Positions 19,293 to 29,384 are shown, numbered from the stretch's first letter. The stretch: DNA of 64,000 nt from Lepidostoma basale (GCA_022606425.2 JAHDVF020000899.1:620001-684000), one strand, 5' to 3'. The notes: generated from the sequence alone by a model not told the origin. Numbers and translations: made by a program.

Positions 19293-19842
19293 TTGAAAAT
19301 ATACTAGTTTTAAATTGGGTATAAAATTGTGGGTTTTCAGCTTAGATCTGAAATTTTTCGGATCATTTATGCATCTCAGGTATGAAGGAAGATTGTTTTA
19401 AGCTGAAGGGCCGGCTACTGCAAATGCTCGATCCCCGAAATTTGTACTAGGGCGAAGCTTCAGTTCAACTTACCTTCCTATGTAATAGAAACAAAGCAAC
19501 GTTGAGTGCAGATTAAACAATTGAAAACATCTCACTGACTTTATAAACCTTTATTTTACACTGTGTGTTTTATGGAGCGTATCCACCGTAAAATTTCAGA
19601 TGCATGTCCAATATTCTGTTTCATAGAGTATGTATTAAAAATGCATACATCCAATATTACTTACCAGTGTATCGATTGAAACTATGAAACCAATGCTTTG
19701 GCTTCAAAGGTATGCATTATTCATATCCCATTTGGGTCATAATATAGTAAAAAAATCGTGTTGTGATATAAATTCGTGATTTCGAGCCATGAAAAGTGAT
19801 ATTTTGAGTATATATTTCCAATAAAATATATTCTCAATATAA
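19293..19842. repeat. Unassigned, with repeat U at 19513-19612
   Basis: AGATTAAACAATTG to ACGGTGGATACGCTCCAT (read on minus) recurs in reverse orientation at 30095-30192. The repeat is about 100 bp and non-coding. The remainder is AT-rich. Confidence 0.45.
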
Positions 19843-20350
19843 GCTAGAATGGCAGTGCACAATGGTATTCTTCTACCGACCCTTATGTATGAAAGCGAAG
19901 CATGGAACTGGCAAAAGAAGGATGAAAGTAGAATAAATGCAGTAGAAATGAGATCTCTTAGACGAATGTGTGAATACTCTGTGTAGGATAGAGTGTCGAA
20001 TAAAAATAAAACAAGTGAATGCGGTGCGAATGATAGTGTTATGAACAAAATAATGAAAGGATCGTTAAGATGGTTTGGACATATGGAAAGAATGAATGAA
20101 GAAAGAATGGTTAAAAAATTATATATTAACGATGTAAATGGAACCAGAAATAGAGGAAGACCGAGAAAAACATGGCACGATCAAATAAATCAAATATTGA
20201 ATGTCGGCCATGTGAGAAGTCAGAGAAATTGACGCGCTTCCATGACACTATGTATGAATGCTGAGGAAGCGAGAGAAATATGTCAGGAAAGAAAAGTGAA
20301 ACCTACCCCTTCGGGGAGACGGCGCGCGTGATGGTTAGTAAGTAAGTAAG
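19843..20350 (+). mobile_element. LINE-A2 fragment with tail
   Basis: Starts in MAVHNGILLPTLMYESEAWN and runs to the GGGGAGACGGCG end with a (GTAA)n-drifted tail at 20335-20350. A stop after the YSV codons (19984) and one in NRRAS break it. The terminal hairpin CCCC-TTCG-GGG is intact at 20305. Confidence 0.8.
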
Positions 20351-20354
20351 TAAT

Positions 20355-20470
20355 TTGTATAAATAGTGACAATTTTTTTTCGTCTTGCGAGGGCGTTCTC
20401 AAACTCCGAGTTTGAGAATTGTTTGCAAGATGAAATAAATTTGTCACAATTTATAATATATAAATTAAAT
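20355..20470. repeat. Foldback with CTTGCGAGGGCGTT arm
   Basis: GTGACAATTTTTTTTCGTC..TTCTCAAACTC pairs with GAGTTTGAGAA..AATTTGTCAC, giving arms of about 45 bp. A single related arm lies at 47210-47262. On the minus strand the arm reads TTGAGAA, one base, GCC.. and CGAAA, a weak relative of the hammerhead-like pattern. Confidence 0.5.
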
Positions 20471-20563
20471 CCAAGTAAAACCATTAAACAATCATGTTTA
20501 CTATTATAAATTAACAACACTGTTATAGAATATCACAATTAAATATATTTATTTTAACATTAT

Positions 20564-20606
20564 CGTGACAGCTGTTTCGCTAACCGATGTTGGGATCATT
20601 AGGTGT
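20564..20606 (-). ncRNA. Hammerhead-like motif (left arm)
   Basis: Minus strand: ACAC, CTAATGA (G5 changed to A), extra T, then CCCAACATCGGTTAGC, GAAAC, palindromic ACAGCTGT, C, ACG. Compared with the right arm, helix II is best read as G-C-C/T-AAC with GTTAGC. The changed core base suggests low activity. Confidence 0.5.
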
Positions 20607-20634
20607 TACAATCGACTGTTGATTTGATTGTGCT

Positions 20635-20678
20635 AACACCTGATGATGCAAACATCGCTAAGCGAAACAACTGTCGCG
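20635..20678 (+). ncRNA. Hammerhead-like motif (right arm)
   Basis: ACAC, intact CTGATGA, extra T, helix II region GCAAACATCGCTAAGC (weakened by substitutions), intact GAAAC, then AACTGTC and GCG. Core complete; helix II degraded relative to the left arm. Confidence 0.5.
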
Positions 20679-20724
20679 ATAATTTCAAACAGTGTTTTTA
20701 TTTAAACAGTAAATATTTTTTTAA

Positions 20725-20880
20725 ATGTCGAGGAATGCTTGGAATAATCAAATAAATCAATTAATCAAGGGCAGAATTGCTGGAGATTGCAAAAATCTAT
20801 GAGGTGTGCCTAAATAGAAAAAAGTGCATTTTATCATGTCTACCCAACCTTTGGAAAATACGGCGTGATTGCTAGTTAGT
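20725..20880 (+). mobile_element. LINE-A decayed 3' end
   Basis: WNNQINQLIKGRIAGDC-like remnant, then the CCCAACCTTTGG-degraded hairpin and CGGCGTGATTGCTAGTTAG. It meets the next LINE-A copy tail-to-tail at 20880. Confidence 0.6.
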
Positions 20881-21652
20881 TACTAACTAACTAACTAACT
20901 AACCATCACGCCATTTCCCCGGAGGGGTAGGCAGAGAGGATGGATCGCCACACTGGCCTGTCCTGGCATACCTTTCGAGATTCCTCTACATCCATACATC
21001 TTACCAAGCACGCACGTCGATTGTTCCGACTTCGAATGTGGCCGCCTTTTAGTAATTGATTAATTTGGTCATGCCATGTTTTCCTAGGTCGTCCTCGGCT
21101 TCTTTTCCCACTCACACTGGTTGTGTATAACTTTTTAACCATTCTACTCTCATCCATTCGTCCCATATGCCCGAACCATCTCAGGGATCCTTTTTTAATT
21201 TTATTCATGATGCAGTCATCTGCCTTACATTTCTTTCTTATTTCATCGTTCGGTATTCTATCATGCAACGTTTTCCCGCACATTCTTCTTAGTGATCTCA
21301 TTTCTACGGCGTTTATCCTGCTTTCATCCTTCTTTTGCCAGCTCCAAGCTTCACTTCCATACATGAGGGTTGGCACTAGAACTCCATTGTGTACTGCCAT
21401 CTTTGCTTTTGTGGATATATTTCTATTTGCAGTAATGACTTTGAGTGCGCCATTTATTTTATTCCCAGCACCAACCCTCCTTTCGATGTCTTTCTCCATT
21501 TTTCCGTCCCTTGTAAACATGCTTCCCAGATACGTAAATTCAGTAACTTGCTCCAATTTCTCGCCCATCGCACTTATATCACAAATCTTGTTGGTAAGCA
21601 TATATGTGTGTTGATTGTTTCTAGAGCTAATTTTAAAAGTTCTCATTGTACC
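20881..21652 (-). mobile_element. LINE-A1, longest intact C-terminal frame (246 codons)
   Basis: The minus-strand frame 20906-21646 is uninterrupted. It contains EQVTEFTYLGSMFTRDGKME, GAGNKINGALKVITANRN, MAVHNGVLVPTLMYGSEAW, RRMCGKTLHDRIPNDEIRKK, SLRWFGHMGRMDESRM, RGRPRKTWHDQINQLLKGGH and SAYPSGEMA. The (CTAA)n tail is at 20881-20905. It starts just after the palm domain, so it is 5'-truncated and cannot be autonomous. Terminal hairpin loop TCCG. An open frame this long suggests recent insertion. Confidence 0.88.
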
Positions 21653-21889
21653 AAGAACGCTTTTCAGTTTTCAATTCGTCCGGGAAACGAAATGAAAGGA
21701 ACACAAAGAATCCATTTTGCTAGATATTATGTGGAGAGATTTGTTAGCACATATGTAACAACGGGATTCTGCCATATATTCTCTCAAATGCTACTTGCAA
21801 ATATCGCCGATAGAATGGAAACAAGATGTAACTGAGCTGAGTATGAACGCAGAATGAAATAGATATCATGTTACGCTGCATCAAAACGC

Positions 21890-22030
21890 GTCAACTTACA
21901 TTTTTGAATACAAATGAAAACGTCTGTTTTCTAGAAGTTTCATTATATTTTTTTGGGAATAACAAGTTTCGCCAGTCTTAAGCAATATCAAATAATAATG
22001 CCTTGAACAACCAAAATATGTCATTTCTAT
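21890..22030. repeat. Repeat V (AAAACGTCTGTTTTCTAGAA family)
   Basis: Contains GAAAACGTCTGTTTTCTAGA followed by TAACAAGTTTCGCCAGTC and ATATCAAATAAT. On the minus strand the latter reads TTTGATA..GGCGAAACTTGT. Relatives lie at 34151, 38635, 41970, 48260 and 48975. Non-coding. Confidence 0.5.
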
Positions 22031-22135
22031 AGATTATAAAGAACATTAGTGTTAAATTATTTTTATTTTGTTCTTCTTCCTCTTTTAATAGATCTGTGGA
22101 TCTGTTTTTATGGCGTCGAGGTCTCCTGGGACACA

Positions 22136-22262
22136 GAATTGTATTTTGTTATTTTATTTTATATCATGCTATTTTATTATATATAAATTGTTTTAGATTT
22201 TTTTGTGGACGTTGGACGATCGAAGTGTGCGCAGGAGATGCCTATTGGTGGCGATGAAAAAA
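22136..22262 (+). mobile_element. S1 internal fragment
   Basis: Matches S1 from the ATATCATGCTATTTTATTAT region to CGATCGAAGTGTGCGCAGGA and CTATTGGTGGCGATGA. Both ends are missing. Confidence 0.65.
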
Positions 22263-22764
22263 AAATGGCATAAAAGTAAACGTTAAAGAACAGTATATCG
22301 TTTCATCTTTTCAATGAATTGGCGTTCATCAGTAAAAAATAATTTATTTCAAATCAAGCTTCTACAGAAATTTATATAATCAATTTAACGTGCATTTATA
22401 CTAGTTATATGGTATTATCTTAAAATCCCGTCGAAGTGGAATAATATGATTAGAACGTAGGAATAATAGGAAATTTGAGTAGAATCCATGTAGAATTTGA
22501 TCTCCAATTTGTTTCTAATGATCCGAAAGCTTAATTGGAATATTCTGTTCCAGCGTTATGTGAAAACTACATGTAATCTAATAGTTCCAACGAATTCAGC
22601 AGTGCGGATAATATCAGAGAATTCTGTTAGCCAGTATGTTTAGATGGGCGAAAAATACTAATAGAAACTAACTATTATAAGATAATCAAATGATTTTACT
22701 GAAATCTTTTGATGGAAGTTCATTTTAAATAATAATTAAATAAAACTATGAATAACCTTGAGTT
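22263..22764. other. No gene recognised
   Basis: AT-rich. AAATGATTTTACTGAAATC near 22688 recurs at 24345 and 36255 in reverse orientation, marking another old repeat. Confidence 0.35.
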
Positions 22765-23433
22765 CTGATTTTTAAAATTTGGTTTAGTTCATGTGGCGCT
22801 CCCGTAAATTTGGAGATATTTCGTGTAAAAGTGGATTGTTTTCGCCAATTTGATTGTTGCTGCACTTTATAATAGTTAATTGTGACACGCAATACGTTTG
22901 TGCGGTTTTGACGTTAAAATTACACAAGTTTTTTTGCTTATATAAAGAATATTGACAGGTGTAAAAATTAAATTGTCACATGTTCCAATGACAATTTGAA
23001 TAATTTCTTCAATATTATTTTTAAGTTCTTGCTGGTGTTTGATTGCTTTAAGTACCTAATTGCAGCTAATTAAAAAAAAACGGTGGATGCGAGTAACATA
23101 AATCTAATAATCACAAAAGTCCGGATCGTCCATGTCAACAAGTGCACCATCTAAAATGAACATTATGTGTTAATATATTTTTATTTTGTTATTTTATTTT
23201 ACATCATTGTATTTTATATGATTTGTTTTAGATTTATTTTAAGGATGTTGGACGATCGAAGTGTGCGTGGGAGATGCCTATTGGTGGCGATGATGTTCGC
23301 AACCCATCACACCGCGTCTCCCGCGGAGCGAAAAGAGAAAGATGGAGTGCCATATCGGTTAAAATATGACAGTCCATTCTTTCTGCCTACCCTTACGGGG
23401 AGACGGCGTGATGGTTAGTTAGTTAGTTAGTTA
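22765..23433 (+). mobile_element. S1: non-autonomous retroposon with LINE-A 3' end (near full length)
   Basis: It runs from TTCATGTGGCGCTCCCGTAA through GACAGGTGTAAAAATTAAAT, GTCCGGATCGTCCATGTCAA and CGATCGAAGTGTGCGTGGG to CAGTCCATTCTTTCTGCCTA, then the CCCTTACGGGG hairpin and GGCGTGATGG(TTAG)n. It has no coding capacity. GGTTCGCAACCC-like sequence in the family resembles a pol III B-box (GGTTCGAAACCC in the 24596 copy), but no clear A-box is present. Confidence 0.75.
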
Positions 23434-23514
23434 ACTATGTTTTTAAACTACTTCCATTTTTGTCTTTATTTCGACAGCGACCTGTTTCAAGATCCCAAAA
23501 AACATTAAGTATTT

Positions 23515-23722
23515 GCTAATGATGTAAACGGAATTAGAAATAGAGTAAGACCGATGAAAACATGGCACCATCAAATAAATTAAATATTGAATGTCGTCCA
23601 TGTGAGGAGTCGGAGAAATCGATGTGCGTGCATAACATGATCTATGAATGCTGAGGAAGCGAGAGAAGAATGTCAGGAATAAACATTGTGGCGGTCTATT
23701 ATTTGTGTCTACTCTAAATAAA
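23515..23722 (+). mobile_element. LINE-A2 fragment, 3' end lost
   Basis: NDVNGIRNRVRPMKTWHH.., NVVHVRSRRNRCACIT and EEAREECQE can be traced with stops. It ends in TGGCGGTCTATTATTTGTGT, so the terminal hairpin and tail are missing. Confidence 0.65.
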
Positions 23723-24325
23723 ACTTCTTCCTCTTCTTCCTTGTTGTAGACTTGGTCTCCAGAGTGTTGCTACGCCTGTAAGATAGATTCCCAGCTGTCC
23801 TTCCATCTTTCAGGAGGTCTTCCACGAGGACGAGTCCCATGAGGCTGATTATGTAATGTAATATAGCGGAGTCTGGTGGTGTCAACTTTTTAAACTTGAC
23901 CGTACCAGTTCCCTTTTCGCTGTCTGCTCCATCTTATAATATCCTCAACCTCACATATCGCTCTTATTCTGGTGTTCCTCAGGCGATCTCTCAGTATTTT
24001 GCCTGATATCGTCCTCAGTGTTTTCATCTCTGCAGCCCTCAAAACTTGTTTGGTCCTTACTGTGTCTGCCCTTGCTTCGACGCCATTGGTTATTATTGAT
24101 TATAGATTCTCATCTTATTCTTAATGGCCATATCTTTGTTTTTCCATATTGTGGATTTTAGAGCACCAGAGATTGCAGCTGCCTTGTTTACTTGGGTTTG
24201 TATTTCTTCCCGTAGATCAGCTCCTCCCACCAGGTCTATGCCTAGATACTTGAAGGTCCTGATCTGTTCTCTGGGTTGATTTTCTATAACCAGGTGATTA
24301 TTGACTTTAAGTGATATTTAATTAT
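23722..24325 (-). mobile_element. LINE-E: RTE-like fragment
   Basis: On the minus strand, with a few breaks: NQPREQIRTFKYLGIDLVGG, LREEIQTQVNKAAAISGALK, WKNKDMAIKNKMRIYNQ, LRAAEMKTLRTISGKILRDR, LRNTRIRAICEVEDIIRW and TRPRGRPPERWKDSW. (GAA)n-type tail at 23724-23741. It extends further 5' than most fragments here, but the palm motif is absent. Confidence 0.75.
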
Positions 24326-24595
24326 TTTTTAAAATGAAATTCCACCAAGAGATTTCAGTAAAATCATTAAATTATAATGTATAATTTTGGTGGTTACTGA
24401 GTTATTGTGGAAAAGCACTAGGCAATGTTTCAACCATAGGGTATGAGAAATTTAATCAGAATCCATTTTTCTATTTGTATTTCAACAGCTAGATGGGAAT
24501 TCACCGCCGGGTTCTCTACCGAGAGTGGCGACGCGAAGAGGGGGTATTAAGGGAGGAGGGATACAGGTCCGGCTACACCAAAGGTTAATCTATAC

Positions 24596-24800
24596 TCAAA
24601 AAAAAATTGGGGACGTTGAACGATCGAAGTGTGCGCAGGAGATGCCTATGGTGACGATGAGGTTCGAAACCCGTCACACCGCGTCTCTCGGGGGAGCGAA
24701 AGAAGAAGAATGGAGTGCCGCATCGGTTAAAGTGTGACAGTCCATTCTTTTGGCCTACCCTTTCGGAGAGACGGCGTAATGGTTAGTTAGTTAGTTAGAT
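24596..24800 (+). mobile_element. S1, 5'-truncated
   Basis: It starts at GACGTTGAACGATCGAAGTG and keeps GAGGTTCGAAACCCGTCA, a perfect B-box core. It ends with CCTTTCGGAGAGACGGCG and (GTTA)n. The preceding run of A (24599-24607) is in the flank. Confidence 0.7.
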
Positions 24801-24884
24801 AATTAAAACTTCGTCAATTTAATTATATTTTGGCACTTATGAAATATATATCAAGATTAAATCGTCCATTATTTTGGCCGAAAC

Positions 24885-25265
24885 ACTATGATACTTTAAC
24901 ATTTTAAACTGTTCAAATAAATAACTTTGTTTTATGTATCACGATTGTATTTTATTTTACGGAACAGCTGTTTGGTCAACCTATGTTGACATCATCAGGT
25001 GTTACAATTTTGATTTGAAAAAATTCTTGTTATGGACATGAATCGATAAAGCATTCGAATAAGCTCGATAAAGCATTCGAATAATCGGATCATTTGTAAC
25101 GTAGATTCTTATAGAAAAACTATTTCAGCTACTTCTTATTCTTCTTCAGCCTTGTAACACCTGATGATATCAACATACGTTGAAGAAATAGCTTTCGCGT
25201 AAAATAAAATACAATTGTAATACATAAAACAAAGATATTTAATTAAACATTTTAAAATATCTAGA
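24885..25265. repeat. Foldback repeat with hammerhead-like arms
   Basis: Left arm 24895-25008 and right arm 25153-25260 are inverted copies (ATTGTATTTTATTTTACGGA against CGTAAAATAAAATACAATTG). The interior contains a local duplication of ATAAAGCATTCGAATAAGC-like sequence. A LINE-A2 is inserted at the right end with a 14 bp TSD. Confidence 0.65.
24962..25002 (-). ncRNA. Hammerhead-like motif, core mutated
   Basis: Minus strand: ACAC, CTGATGA, extra T, perfect helix II GTCAAC/GTTGAC with loop ATAG, then CAAAC instead of GAAAC and ACAGCTGTTC. The G12 change should abolish cleavage. The right-arm partner at 25157-25199 keeps CTGATGA but has lost most other features. Confidence 0.5.
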
Positions 25266-25752
25266 TCGACCTTTATGTATGGAAGTGAAGCATGGAACTG
25301 GCAAAAGAAGGATGAAAGTAGAATAAATGCAGTAGAAATGAGATCTCTAAGACGAATGTGTGGCAAATCTGTATTTGATAGAGTGACAAATGCAAGTATA
25401 AGAAGTGAATGTGGTGCAAATGAAAGTGTTATGAACAAAATAAGGAAAGGGTCATTAAGATGATTTGGACACATGGAAAGAATGAGTGAAGACAGAATGG
25501 TGAAGAAGGTATATGTAAACGGCGTGAACGGAGCTAGAAATAGAGGAAGACAGAGGAAAAGGTGGTACGATCAAATCAATCAAATATTGAATGTCGGTCA
25601 CGTGAGGAGTCGGAAAAATCGACGTGCGTGCATGACAAGTTGTATGAATGTAGAGGAAGCCAGAGAAGTATGTCAGGACAGAACAGTGTGGCGTTCCATT
25701 CTTTCTGCCTACCCCTCCGGGGAGACGGCGTGATGGTAAGTTAGTTAGTTTG
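25266..25752 (+). mobile_element. LINE-A2 insertion with 14 bp TSD
   Basis: TSD TTAAAATATCTAGA at 25252-25265 and 25753-25766. The frame (one stop at 25461) has LMYGSEAWNWQKKDESR, RRMCGKSVFDRVTNASIRS, ERMSEDRMVKKVYVN, RNRGRQRKRWYDQINQILNV and SAYPSGETA. Hairpin loop TCCG, tail (GTTA)n. It is 5'-truncated at the PTLMYG motif. Confidence 0.9.
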
Positions 25753-25766
25753 TTAAAATATCTAGA

Positions 25767-26130
25767 TTGTTTTAAAATACAGAGTTAGGCGCCAAAAGCT
25801 ATCGGTCTGGGTCCGGCAGAAAGTAACGGAAGTAAAATGACAGCGGAAGTTTACTCATGGTTTACATTCAAACTTTGTTACAGGGAGTTGTCTCGGATCT
25901 TTGGTTTTATCACGACAACTGCTTTATTCGTTCTGCATTTTGATTTGTGAAAATTCTTGTAATGGACATGAATCGATAAAGCTTTCGAATAAGCTTTGTA
26001 TTCTTTGTAACGTAAATTCTTTTATAAAAGCTATTCTAGCTACATTTTATTCTTCTTCTGCATTTTTCCCTCCATTCCTCGACAAAGATCTCTTGACATA
26101 CTGTCCCAAACTCACCAATATGTCTGAAAT
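25767..26130. repeat. Foldback remnant related to 24885
   Basis: TTGATTTGTGAAAATTCTTG and ATGGACATGAATCGATAAAG match the interior of the 24885 repeat. ATCACGACAACTGCTTTATT near 25904 is a degraded arm. No intact motif remains. Confidence 0.45.
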
Positions 26131-26135
26131 AATTT

Positions 26136-26841
26136 TATAACTAACTAACTAACTAACCATCACGCCGTCTCTCCGAAGGGGTAGGCAGAAAGAATGGACT
26201 GCACCATTTCTTTCCTGACAAATTTCTCTCACGTCCTCAACATTCATACATCGTGTCATGCACGCGCGTCGATTTCTCTGACTCATCACATGCCCGACAT
26301 TCAATATTTGATTTATTTGATCGTGCCACGTTTTCCTCCGTCTTCCTCTATTTCTGGTTCCAATTACATCATAAACATATAATTTTTTTACAATTCTTTC
26401 TTCATTCATTTTTTCCATATGTCCAAACCATCTTAATGATCCTTTCATTATTTTATTCTCAACACCATCATTCGCACCGCATTCACTTCTTATATTTTCA
26501 TTCGACACTCTATCATACACAGAGTATCCACACATTCGTCTAAGAGATCGCATTTCTACTGCATTTATTCTACTTTCATCCTTCTTTTGCCAGTTCCATG
26601 CTTCGCTTCCATACATAAGGGTCGGTAGAAGAACACCATTGTGCAATGCCATTCTAGCTTTTTTGGATAGGTTTTTGTTTGCGATGACAACATTAAGTGC
26701 ACCATTCACTTTGTTGCCTGCCTCAACCCTTCTTTCAATATCCCTCTCCACTCGCCCATCTCTTGTAAACATTCTACCTAAATACACAAACTCAACTTCT
26801 TGCTCCAAATTTTCACCATTCACGCTAAATAATTTGATGTT
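26136..26841 (-). mobile_element. LINE-A2, long C-terminal frame (224 codons)
   Basis: The minus-strand frame 26149-26823 reads NGENLEQEVEFVYLGRMFTR, DIERRVEAGNKVNGALNVV, LLPTLMYGSEAWNWQKKDES, RRMCGYSVYDRVSNENIRSE, SLRWFGHMEKMNEERIVKK and RGRRRKTWHDQINQILNVGH. A small deletion near the C-terminus (QERNGAVHSF) shifts the last codons. Tail (CTAA)n at 26140-26157, hairpin loop TTCG. It abuts a LINE-B fragment at 26842. Confidence 0.88.
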
Positions 26842-27108
26842 GGCAGCAATTCTTCGAATATCATCGGATCATCGTGTGGAAGGTCTCCCTCTGCTTCTTT
26901 TATCTCCGCGGGGTCTCCACTTCCATTCTACGTATTCCAGTATTTCTTATCCGGTCTGAGAGTCTTACGTGTAGCATGGCTCTTTCGTGTTTCCTATGTG
27001 CTACACGGAGTCTCCTTATGGTCGACTTGGTGAGGGTTAGCATTTCTGCTCCATATGTCAGTACTGGAAGTACGCATTGATCATACATTTGGCGTTTCAG
27101 ACATTGGG
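26842..27108 (-). mobile_element. LINE-B3: RTE-like fragment
   Basis: The minus-strand frame reads LKRQMYDQCVLPVLTYGAEM, LTLTKSTIRRLRVAHRKHER, AMLHVRLSDRIRNTGIRR, then (shifted) RPRGDKRSRGRPSTR and DDIRRIAANIK. Classic post-palm RTE sequence. Both ends are cut: no tail on the left, and another LINE-B fragment joins on the right. Confidence 0.8.
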
Positions 27109-27375
27109 GAATGTTCTTCTTCTTCTTCCTCCTCACCCTATTCCCATCCACTCCTGGACGAAGGCCTCTTCCATTCGCTTCCATGTCACTCTGTCTTGTG
27201 CAGACTGCATCCAGGTTATTCCGACTCGCCTGTTCGGCTCATCCTTCCACCGTAGTTGCGGTCGCCCTGCACTTCTCTTTGCCATCCACGGTCTCCAAGT
27301 CAGAAGTCTTCTTAGTTATTTTTCGTCAGTGCTTCTGGCTACGTGACCTGCCCATTGCCATTTTATATGTCCTGT
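27109..27375 (-). mobile_element. LINE-B2 3' end
   Basis: Minus strand: RPWMAKRSAGRPQLRWKDE, QSAQDRVTWKRMEEAF, VQEWMGIG, then a GGAGGAAGAAGAAGAAG tail at 27116-27133. Closely related to 29003-29320. Confidence 0.75.
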
Positions 27376-27394
27376 GCAGACCGCATCTATGAGA

Positions 27395-27530
27395 TGTTGT
27401 GGCCGAAATACTTGTATTTATTGACTTTTTCTATTAGCTGATTGTCAATCTCCACAGTACCACCAAGGATCAGATTCGTTAATATATTGGTCTTGGTTGT
27501 GTTTACACAGAGCCCACATGGTTATATAAA
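27395..27530 (-). mobile_element. RTE-like fragment (region just after the palm)
   Basis: Minus strand: VNTTKTNILTNLILGGTVEI, DNQLIEKVNKYKYFGHNIS. The TKT...I.L....IE.V..Y.YFG pattern lies between the reverse transcriptase palm and thumb in RTE elements. It may belong to the same insertion as 27109-27375 with an internal deletion. Confidence 0.6.
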
Positions 27531-27556
27531 TAAATATAAATAAATTGAGTAAGTTT

Positions 27557-28345
27557 TGAGGGTTGGTGCGGGTAACAAAGTGAAAGGAGCTTTAAAAATA
27601 GTTATTTGAAACAAGAATTTATCAATGAAAGCGAAATTGGCCGTTCACAATGAATTTCTGGTCCCAACCCTTATGTATGGAAGCGAAGCATGGAACTGGC
27701 AGAAGAAAGATGGGAGCAGAATAAATGCGGTAGATGTGAGGTCCCTAAGATGTATGTGTGGTAGAACGATGTACGAGAGAATCTCAAATGCTGATATTAG
27801 AAAGGAATGTAGAGCAAAAGAAGGTATTATGAACAAAATTATGAAAGGATCGCTGCGTTGGTTCGGACATATGGAGCGCATGGGTGAAGTAAGAATGGTT
27901 AAAAAAGTATACGTTAACGATGTAAATGGAGTACGGAGTCGAGGTAGACCGAGGAAAACATCATCATCATCAGCCGTCTGCCATCCACTGCTGAATGTAG
28001 GCCTCTCCCAAAGCCCGCCACGCCCCCTGTCCATTGCCGCTCCCATCCATGTCCAGCAATACTCTTCAGATCATCGGTCCACCGGGCAGGGGGACGTCCA
28101 ACTTTACGGAATCCTGTACGCGGTCTCCAATCCAGAAGCCGTCTCCCCCATCGACCGTCAATTCTCCGACAGATATGTCCAGCCCATGAGGAAAACATGG
28201 CATGACCAAATTAATCAAATTTTAAAGGTTGTTTTTTTGGAAGCTAGGGAGGTATGTCAGATAGAGTGTGGCGCTCCATTCTCTAAGCCTACCCCTGCGG
28301 GGAAACGGCGTGATGGTTTGTTGTTGTTGTTGTTAATTTGAGTAA
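27557..28345 (+). mobile_element. LINE-A3 with (GTT)n tail, interrupted by LINE-F
   Basis: Runs from GAGNKVKGALKI-like sequence through LAVHNEFLVPTLMYGSEAWN, RCMCGRTMYERISNADIRKE, SLRWFGHMERMGEVRM and RSRGRPRKT. It breaks at 27961 and resumes at 28188 with RKTWHDQINQILK. After a small deletion near 28230 it ends CCCCTGCGGGGAAACGGCGT and (GTT)n at 28318-28334. Confidence 0.85.
27962..28187 (-). mobile_element. LINE-F insertion inside LINE-A3, 11 bp TSD
   Basis: TSD GAGGAAAACAT at 27951-27961 and 28188-28198. Minus strand: WAGHICRRIDGRWGRRLLDW, RPRTGFRKVGRPPARWTDD, LKSIAGHGWERQWTG and FGRGLHSAVDGRR, then (ATG)n as the tail at 27962-27971. Strongly 5'-truncated. Confidence 0.85.
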
Positions 28346-28946
28346 AATTGGCTGAAAAGAAAAAGAAGATCTCAACGACTCGAGGATTTGCCTCTCCATG
28401 GATTTTTGTGTACTTTTTAACTATAATTTGATTTATAGTTCGGTTAAATATAAAATATAATGAAGATGAAAACGTGCGAAAGTCGCGAGGTGGAAAATCC
28501 GATATCATACCGTTTCCGAGGTACCGAAATATACATATTCGGGTCAACGGATTTGAAAATATTCACCAGATGAATGATTCATCGTTGGATTTACATCTCG
28601 CTGCTTCGATTTAATGAGAGATTAATATCCACGGACATTCGCGAATTAATCAAAACTGATATTCAAATATATCTTAGTGGGCGAGTATAAACATTTTAAA
28701 GGGAGATAAAAAACAATTAAAAACAAAATTTTCGAATGAAGCACTCACTTTGTGGTTAGACATTTTAAACTTATAGATACTAGATAATATAACATTAACA
28801 TTTTAACACGGTATGATTATTATCTTTGGAACCAGATCTCGATTTTGCACGGAATTTTTTAGTTAAATACCAAATATCTAGTTAAAACAGAATGAATTAT
28901 TATGATTATTGTACACAATAGGTCGTTTGTTTAAATATTTATATTG
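28346..28946. other. No gene recognised
   Basis: AT-rich. Short overlapping frames only and no repeat landmarks noted. Confidence 0.4.
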
Positions 28947-29002
28947 ATTCCCATGACATGTGATTGGTAGCTTATCTATCGCCATTTTATTTCACGTGAA
29001 TT
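28947..29002 (-). mobile_element. S2 SINE internal fragment
   Basis: CATGACATGTGATTGGTAGC and CTATCGCCATTTTATTTCACG match the S2 body at 6130-6170. A LINE-B2 tail begins immediately at 29003, so S2 was probably the insertion target. Confidence 0.6.
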
Positions 29003-29320
29003 CTTCTTCTTCTTCTTCTTCAGCCTATTCCCGTCCACTCCTGGACAAAGGCCTCCTCCATTCGCTTCCACGGCACTCTGTCTTGTGTAGACTGCATCCA
29101 GGTTATTCCGAAATGTCTGTTCAGATCATCCTTCCACCGTAGTAGCGGTCGCCCTGCACTTTTCTTTGCCGTCCACGGTCTCAAAGTCAGCAGTCTTCTT
29201 GTCCATTTTTCGCTGAGCTTCTGGCTACGTGATCTGCCCATTGCCATTAGAGTCGCTACCCGGTGGATGATGTCAGTGACTTTTGTTTTTTCTCTTTGCA
29301 CGGTAATAGGGTGAAGAAGA
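29003..29320 (-). mobile_element. LINE-B2 3' fragment
   Basis: The minus-strand frame from 29301 reads TKVTDIIHRVATLMAMGRSR, KWTRRLLTLRPWTAKKSAG, RPLLRWKDDLNRHFGITW and TQDRVPWKRMEEAFVQEWTG. Tail (GAA)n at 29003-29019. A second GAA tract at 29312-29330 marks the other side. Confidence 0.8.
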
Positions 29321-29384
29321 AGAAAAAAAAAACTGTGTTAATTGAACAATTGAATGTATTACTGTATTAATTGAAATAATGATA

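Larger units (their letters stand above)
20540..20720. repeat. Foldback repeat carrying two hammerhead-like motifs
   Basis: Arms 20557-20608 and 20634-20684 are nearly perfect inverted copies around a 25-base loop. Each arm is one hammerhead-like motif. Outer AT-rich sequence continues the symmetry loosely. There is no coding capacity. I cannot tell whether it moved as a MITE or as a retroposon. Confidence 0.65.

Noticed and set aside
20881..20905. Telomeric repeat (insect TTAGG)
   Set aside because: The unit is GTTA (TTAG), not TTAGG, it is short, and it always sits at LINE-A or S1 3' ends.
21123..21614. 163-codon plus-strand frame
   Set aside because: It is the antisense of the intact LINE-A1 frame at 20906-21646; similar antisense frames occur opposite most LINE-A copies (6627, 26253, 51642, 54159).
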